Assembly (NCBI GenBank): GCA_030142905.1
Contig: JASJOG010000219.1
Location: forward strand, 1-64,000
Direction of reading: 5' to 3'
Length of the DNA stretch: 64,000 bases
Source of the DNA: Heliopora coerulea
Lineage: Eukaryota > Cnidaria > Anthozoa > Scleralcyonacea > Helioporidae
Shown: positions 58,116 to 64,000 of the stretch, piece by piece
Layout: every line of letters begins with the position of its first letter
How positions within the stretch are numbered: the stretch's first letter is position 1
Position numbers and translations under genes: made by a program
Notes under the pieces: generated by a model
The model's input: the letters and a program-made list of their open reading frames with translations, nothing else
Databases searched by the model: none
What the model was told of the DNA's origin: nothing

Positions 58116-58647
58116 TTTTCGGGACAAGGTACCAATTGGCTACAGAGGGACGCTTTTGTCAACTACCGCAACATCCTGCGTGTTTGGATGACAGTATCCA
58201 AAAGGAAAAGTGCATTTGGTATTTCTTGAATTGCATTTAAACCCTTTGTAGTTTTTGATTTTTTAAAGAGAAAGCACGCGAACTGATAAGTTCTTTCACA
58301 ATTTTTAGATTTAATACATTCGTTTGGATGATATATCACTTTAAATACGCCTATTTGCATGACAAAGTAAATATTTACTTTTGCTACCATTTGTTGATGC
58401 AAGAAGATCTGCTCCTGAAGCTCAATGTATGTAAGAACCCATTTACACGGTACTTATTATCACGGGATTATCGAAAACAATTGTTTATCTTGGGGTATGT
58501 AATGTTGTCCCTTAGGCACGATTCCTGCCAGCTTTCATTCGCCTGGCAAACGAGCAATACGTCCGGGTGGCATCGTTGTACGGTGTCTGGTAAGAAAACA
58601 AACACATGTTAAACCAACCCTCCGACTATATATACCGCACTTACACA
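58116..58647. other. no gene recognised
   Basis: Nothing supported. Confidence 0.35.
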
Positions 58648-59021
58648 GTGCTGCGACAGTGCTGCGACAGTGCTGCGACATCGCCTGTGCCACTGCGTAG
58701 CACACTGTCAGCGGCGCCATCGCACATCTACTTCATATATTGTTATACCGTTTCTGTGCCTCTGCGATGTCAATTCCAAGCTTGGCACTGATCTCTTTCC
58801 ATGCATTGTTCCATGCATTGTAACCGGCGTGAGGACGTTTCCATTAAAATTTTGATCTGCCGGCGGTGCCGTAACCGTCGGCATAGTTGAAATGAATTCA
58901 ACTTTCACGGCACCGCAGACAGTGTGCCGGCGACTGCCGCAGACACCGTGAACAAATGTTTCCATTAGAGATAAGTCCGTCGCAGGCGATGCCGCAGCAC
59001 TGTCGCAGCACTGTCGCAGCA
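58648..59021. mobile_element. MITE with triple GTGCTGCGACA subterminal repeats
   Basis: The left arm has three tandem GTGCTGCGACA units then TCGCCTG; the right arm has the same array inverted, with one C-to-T change. Inside are further inverted words (AATGGAAACATTT- and AACGTTTCCATT-like). True ends and target duplication not fixed. Repeated subterminal sites suggest transposase-binding sites. Confidence 0.65.
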
Positions 59022-60214
59022 CTTTCGCCGGACTCTTTACAGCTGTTACGGTTATATGGAAACTACCCTTAAATTTGTAGTTTTACAGATATGGCGCTTA
59101 TTGGGGGGAGGGGGGTCGTTTATTTGAGGGCGGCGCTCTTTAAAAAATCATAACAATTGTAAACGACAATAGGCAAAGGTTAAGAGCTACTGACTGTAAC
59201 TATCAAGAACTCGCGGACAAAAGTGAATTTTCGGATTTCTTCATAATTTACCCAGATAAACACTTTGGTGAACTGTTTGCGAAAATCTTGATAAGACTTC
59301 GCAAAGAGATTTTGTTCTTGCGAAATTCGACAAAATGTGTAATGCCGTGATCAGGTCAGAAATCTTCTTGTGTAACGCAGTGAAATTATACAAATTTAAC
59401 ACGCTCGCGGCGGTAGATGGTTTTTCGTATCGTCATGAACTTTTAAACTTTATTAGTTTATCATTTTGTTTATCATTTAACTAAACAAAATGACAAATAA
59501 ATACAATTTTATATGGCCTTTAGAAGACGCCAAATTCGCAACTTTCAGCACGATAACAAATGCATATATATTAGGAAACTTCAAACGCAAAAATAATTCC
59601 TTGGTACATTACATTTTACCATAAATCTTTTATTGAAAGAAGGCACTGTTATAGTATAATAATATATCAAACATCTAGCTTGGGTAATTGCAAAGTCTTC
59701 AGTTGTGAGCTTCAGAAGTCAAGGCTATTTTCGATGAAAATTGCTATTGTCACGCGCTAGAGTTAAACAACTGTCAGATGAGTTTTTTTTGTACATAGCT
59801 TATATTATCCTCCTTTCATAGCAGCATGTATTTCTTACAGGCAGAGCAATCGACTTTTCTAAGTTTTGTTTTGATTGATCTGTTTTGTACATACTGAGAA
59901 ATAAATTAATTTACTTACTGGAGGCGATAAATAGTAAACTTGCCAGTTAGGGCTCTGTTACTCAATATGTTTTGTCGGTTGAATTTGACATAATTACTTG
60001 ACCTCGTCCCAAATTCAACCAAAATCTCTTGCAATCACACCGGCTGAGTGCCAATGACCCTTTCGTTCACTTCAAACAATCTTCTTCCCAAAAAACAACG
60101 ACATGTACAGGTATACCTTTAAATTGTAGCAGTATTGTGCTCAGTCCGTCTGCTCAGTTTCGGCTATCCAGCTTCGATGCGAAAGTTATATATAAAACAT
60201 TAAAACCTTGCCAT
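59022..60214. other. no gene recognised
   Basis: Downstream flank of the minus-strand gene. Nothing else supported. Confidence 0.4.
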
Positions 60215-61092
60215 CTAGTCCTTGAATCCAGGAAAGCAGCTGCACCCTTGCAACAGCTGGTCCAACAGAACTATATATGGGGCTTTCTTCCTAACAGGTG
60301 GGCAGGGAACATTCAATTCCATCTCGGAGCAGATAAATTGCAAAAGACCAAGCTTCTGTTTAGCAAGTGTACCTGCCTTGTACATGGCGCACAAGTCATA
60401 CTGGTTGCACACGACTGGATGAACCAATTGCAAAGTATTTAAGACAGACTTTCTTGCCCTTCCAAAGTTCTCTTCCTCATTAGCGGCTCTGATGTCATCC
60501 TCCTCAATAGTAATCCCTACTGCCTGTTTTCGAACATTGGCCGCAAACCTCGAAAAGAAGGAGGACACTTGGAGAGGAGTAAGGAACTCTGGAAATGTGA
60601 ACAGACGTTTTCCATCGGAATCCTTAGCTCGCCGCATTTCCTTGGACACAACTTCAGGGTCCATTTTGTTCCCTGTTTGCTGCCCAATGTTGAACTTCGC
60701 TATGAGGTAGGTCTTTTGCTTCTCGTTAAAACGATAAGACTTCTTAGTGTGCTTGAGGGCCCAGCCTTCTCTTAAGGGTGTCTTTCTTGCTGAGGTCGTT
60801 CCTGTTTCTGATAACGAAGGAATGGCGCCCAAACCCTGAAGAAGTCGCTCAGCATAGGCCTCCTTTGCCTGGTCAAGCACTGTTGCCCTTTACAAAGACT
60901 TCGTGCACTTACCAAACAGCAAGTGCTTCTCCATTGCAGAATATCGCTGGAAAACCCTTGTACATCCGTCTTGCGGGCAGCTGTAGATTGCCTTCGAATT
61001 CAAATCGTCGTTGGCTTCTTCTTTAGCCGGTTTTGTAGCTTTTAGGACAACAGGGAGTTGCCGAATTGGACTGCTAAGGTGCTTAAAATCGC
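60215..61092 (-). pseudogene. RNase H-like/zinc-finger gene, last exon (one in-frame stop)
   Basis: Acceptor TCCACAG at 61093-61099 (phase 1, G|GC) opens 292 codons to TAG at 60215. A C2H2-type finger is clear: YSCPQDGCTRVFQRYSAMEK then HLLFGKC, where the last ligand is Cys or shifted. Downstream come GWALKHTKKSYRF and FTFPEFLTPLQVSSFFSR, conserved in this family as I recall it from cnidarian multicopy genes. An in-frame TAA at 60892-60890 splits it. No frameshift. The C-terminal tail ends in a Cys-rich QGCSCFPGFKD. Confidence 0.6.
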
Positions 61093-61559
61093 CTGTGGAG
61101 AACGTCTCCGTTAACCAACAGAATGTCAAGTCTAAAAAATAGGCAAGGTCTCATGAATTTTTCTTTAATGAGAAAGAAAATAAGGTAAATTATACATGGG
61201 CAATGTTGATATACTTATAACTTTATAACGCTTTTCCATAGTATTTTTAAATCAAATATTTTTTAATCCACATTGCACAGATACAGTTTTTGTTATCATG
61301 ACAAACTTGCGGGAAGGTAAATAGTGAGCTGAAAAAGACATTCGTATCTAGCTTGGGAGTCTTGCACCATTAGAATTCCACTTTAATTGCCTTAATAAGC
61401 GAGACTCTTCCACAGAAAAAAAAAATCTCAGAACGAAAATAAGCTTAAAAATAGCTACAATCAAGTGTTTTATTCCCTGAAGTGCTCGCTTTCGAAAAGT
61501 TCAAATTGTTTTTAGGAAAAAAAAATAGAACTTTAATTCTCTAAAGAAAACAAAACTAC
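61093..61559 (-). other. intron 2 of the RNase H-like gene
   Basis: GTAGTT...CCACAG on the minus strand, phase 1. Nothing nested. Confidence 0.65.
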
Positions 61560-62562
61560 CTCTTTTTCCTTCTGTCTCTGTTATTCCCCTTCCTTCTCCA
61601 ATGCAATACGCTCGTCTGGCGACGACACTCTCCGCACCAATTTGAAAGTTATTCAGCTTGTTGATTCCGGGAATCTTGATCTGCTCAATAGCTGCTGGTG
61701 CTTCACTGATATCCTCAATTACTGCAACCCTTACGCCCTCGACACCTCCATGTGAAAGGATTGCAGTCTTCATCTGCTCAGCTGTTGTGACGTCGTGCCC
61801 TTCATTTATATACAATCGTACGTGGGATTTACAAGTTGCTGACATCCTATCGGCGGGACCCTTGCCTCCCTGAGGATCAGAAAAGTCAACAGCAACCACA
61901 GAAACACCACTTGAAGATTCTATGGCAGGTATGGAGAGAATGGTCATGGCACAGTGATAGCATCCAGCATTGTCTTGCCGTAAGTAGGCTTTCTCTATCT
62001 CTGGGTGTTCAGTTTTCAGCGTCCGTAGCACGTGTTCCATGAGAAGAACGACAGTGGAGCTTCCCTGTTTGCTGGACTGTAAAATGTGGATAAACGACTG
62101 AGTTTGAAACTGACCATTTGAACGGCGAACTACCACACTAATGTGCCATGATATGCCACGTTTCCCAAATCAATCACTCTGGGACTCCCTGTATCGTTGA
62201 GGTAGAAACTTCATCGCCCAGTCGTTAGTTATGAGGCACGTCTTTTCATCTAGCCGGTCTAGTACGTCGACTCTTGCACGGTCTTGTCTGACAGTCCGTA
62301 TTTGGTGGCTTTTCCATAAGTTAATGGCCAGATTCGCGTGCTGTAGCAGATAAAGGGTCTCATCCTGGTCCTCGTTTGAGCCATAGTGTACCTCACGAGT
62401 AACTCTTTGGATGGCTTCTAACAACCTTTCCAAGGTCTCACACTGGTTGCAGTGCTCGGTATGGTCATGGCCACATTTCTGACGCATGAAATTATCGCTT
62501 GGGTCACTCAAAGCAAACACAGTGCAATGGTCGGGAACACATGACTCGTCACTAACGTGAAC
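61560..62562 (-). pseudogene. RNase H-like/zinc-finger gene, middle exon (one in-frame stop)
   Basis: Acceptor GTTCCAG (minus) at 62569-62563 opens VHVSDESCVPDHCTVFALSD. Later DWAMKFLPQRYRE, LRQDNAGCYHCAMTIL, then VDFSDPQGGKGPADRMSA and HDVTTAEQMKTAI. The Asp residues in DWAMKF, QDNAGCYH and SDPQGGKGPAD are placed like the acidic triad of an RNase H-fold recombinase, though I know of no named family. A Cys/His cluster (CGHDHTEHCNQCETL) lies near the start. The stop at 62172-62170 is TGA where I expect Trp (family pattern SDWFGKRG). The exon is 1003 bases, phase 0 in and phase 1 out, with no indel. Confidence 0.6.
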
Positions 62563-62998
62563 CTGGAACGTACGAATATCTTTAACAAACCTAATATTTC
62601 AAAAACAGGCTATAGTGAAGAATTCTAAATAATACAAATTATATTTCCTCTGTAATCTTGATACTACGAATTATGACCAGAAAGATATTATATCTAAATG
62701 TCCCCTCATGCATCAGAAGGGATTGTGAAAGTCCTGCTGTCCTCACATCACGTTATTACTTATTATTTTTACTACAGTAAATTAAGAAAAAAATATTGTA
62801 AATAAATTACAAAATAGGGTGCACGCCATTTTAGGCCTGAGAGAAGGTAGCAAACAAATGTGAGTTGTAAATTAAAAAAGCAAATAGAAACGCGTTGACG
62901 AAGCATGTGACTTAATTCACTCTAGCTGTTCTTAGTTCCTGTTTCACGATAAGTGTTAATGAAAGGCGTCATTTCATGTAACTATTAAATTTAATTAC
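62563..62998 (-). other. intron 1 of the RNase H-like gene
   Basis: GTAATT...TTCCAG on the minus strand, phase 0. Nothing nested. Confidence 0.65.
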
Positions 62999-64000
62999 CT
63001 TGTAATCTCCCTTCAGATACAATTTTCCTGCTTTGAGACCCTCGATTATCTTTCTTTCCTATTCTCGCCCAGGACCAAGGAGCGCCAATTTTTGTACGAG
63101 AGCAATGAGGTCATCAAATGCTTTCGCACCTTCGGCGGCAAAGTAATCCAACCCTTGCAACGATTTTCGAACCGACGCGCTGCAGGCCGAAAGGATTCGA
63201 AACATTGTTCTTTCACTAAAAGTGTGGAAGTTTGTCTCCAGACAGTAATTTGTGTACTGCTCAATGATTCTTTCGGAAATCATGGAACGAATTACATTCG
63301 GCACTGTAACTGTCCCCTCCGAAGACAAATGAAGAACTTTTTCTCCGAAGGGAAGATCCTGTACAATATGGGGGCTCGTTATAAAGTCAAGAAAGTGGTC
63401 TAATTGGCCTCTATTTATTCGAATTCGGGGATTCTCTTGGACTGGCACGGGAGCTCCTGGACCAATCTGAAGACGATGTAAATGCGCCACGGTATACCGA
63501 TAGTTGGTTAGACCAGGAATAAACTCACAGACAGCATTATAGCTTGCAACTCCTGCCATCACTGAAAGAACTTGTCGGCGGGTGTCCCAACTGGTTGCAC
63601 ATTTGTACATCTCCGCGAGAGTTTCTAGATACACTTTCTCAGAGGGCAACGAGGGAGAATCTATTCCCAGTTTGTCATTTACGACTTTGGAAGATTGAAG
63701 AGCTTGCCACAAATGAACAGAGTTCTCAGGCGAGATGACCTTCAGGGTTGCTGCTACTGCGTCGGCAGTGTAGTTTACACAGCGCCGACGAGTCTGTTCA
63801 CTGGCCCTGTCCCACTCAAGCCAACTCTTGTGACCCACGGTGTCCAACTTGCAGGCAGCCAGAAAGGTGTTCAGCTTAGTTTTCAGTTCCTCTGCCTAGT
63901 CGGGACTACAGACTGAAGACGCAGTACTTGCGGTTTCTGAACTAGGGAGATAACTAGCATCAGGGGCAATGGCGAGCCCTTGAAGCTTTTTAAGCATGTC
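62999..64000 (-). pseudogene. RNase H-like/zinc-finger gene, upstream exon, partial (two in-frame stops)
   Basis: The frame continues past the window edge. Residues from 63847 give CKLDTVGHKSWLEWDRAS, and DNA-binding-like helices follow: DFITSPHIVQDLPFGEKVL, VPNVIRSMISERIIEQY and FRILSACSASVRKSLQGLDY, the last being the family's most conserved block. In-frame stops are TAG at 63898-63896 and TAG at 63061-63059. After the second the same frame goes on (ERKIIEGLKAGKLYLKGDYK) to a donor AAG|GTAATT at 62999/62998, phase 0. No frameshift anywhere. Probably a decayed member of a multicopy, possibly transposase-derived family. Confidence 0.6.

Noticed and set aside
1..64000. CRISPR arrays, prokaryotic operons, rRNA or phage genes
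   Set aside because: None seen. Direct repeats here are microsatellites or transposon parts, and coding genes carry spliceosomal introns.

Overview
This window looks like nuclear DNA of a stony coral or a close anthozoan relative. It is AT-rich, has no operons, contains GT-AG introns, and is crowded with retrotransposons, Penelope-like elements, tRNA-derived SINEs, MITEs and trinucleotide microsatellites. The organism call is an inference from element families and protein style, not a database match.

Layout. 0.4-7.2 kb: copy A of a segmental duplication, holding two short leader exons, an inverted repeat with hammerhead-like RNA motifs, a decayed CR1-like LINE and a truncated death-domain exon. 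7.2-21.3 kb: mostly LINE debris (two restriction-like-endonuclease LINEs and others), MITEs and a TIR element. 22.0-25.0 kb: a multi-exon gene with a nucleoside-phosphorylase-fold domain like the immune ATP nucleosidases. 25.9-33.4 kb: Ty3/gypsy fragment, pogo-like tail, two Penelope-like elements with hammerhead ribozymes, long palindromes and (TA)n tracts. 34.0-39.5 kb: copy B of the duplication, which forms a complete three-exon gene for a small death-domain protein of about 140 aa. 39.5-60 kb: gene-poor DNA with MITEs, SINE pairs, a pogo deletion derivative, a possible Crypton/DUF3504-like remnant and microsatellites. 60.2-64 kb: minus-strand three-exon gene for a possible RNase H-like/zinc-finger protein, carrying four in-frame stop codons and running off the window.

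How the parts may work together. Almost every intron boundary in the death-domain copies and the phosphorylase-fold gene is phase 1, so their exons can be joined without breaking frame. Copy B reads as leader, 21-residue linker and C-terminal death domain. In copy A the death domain is cut off by a LINE tail, and its intact leader exons are phase-compatible with the phosphorylase-fold exon 20 kb downstream. I read the locus as an innate-immunity neighbourhood (death-fold adaptor beside a nucleotide-hydrolysing effector) remodelled by retroelements. That is a hypothesis; transcripts would settle it.
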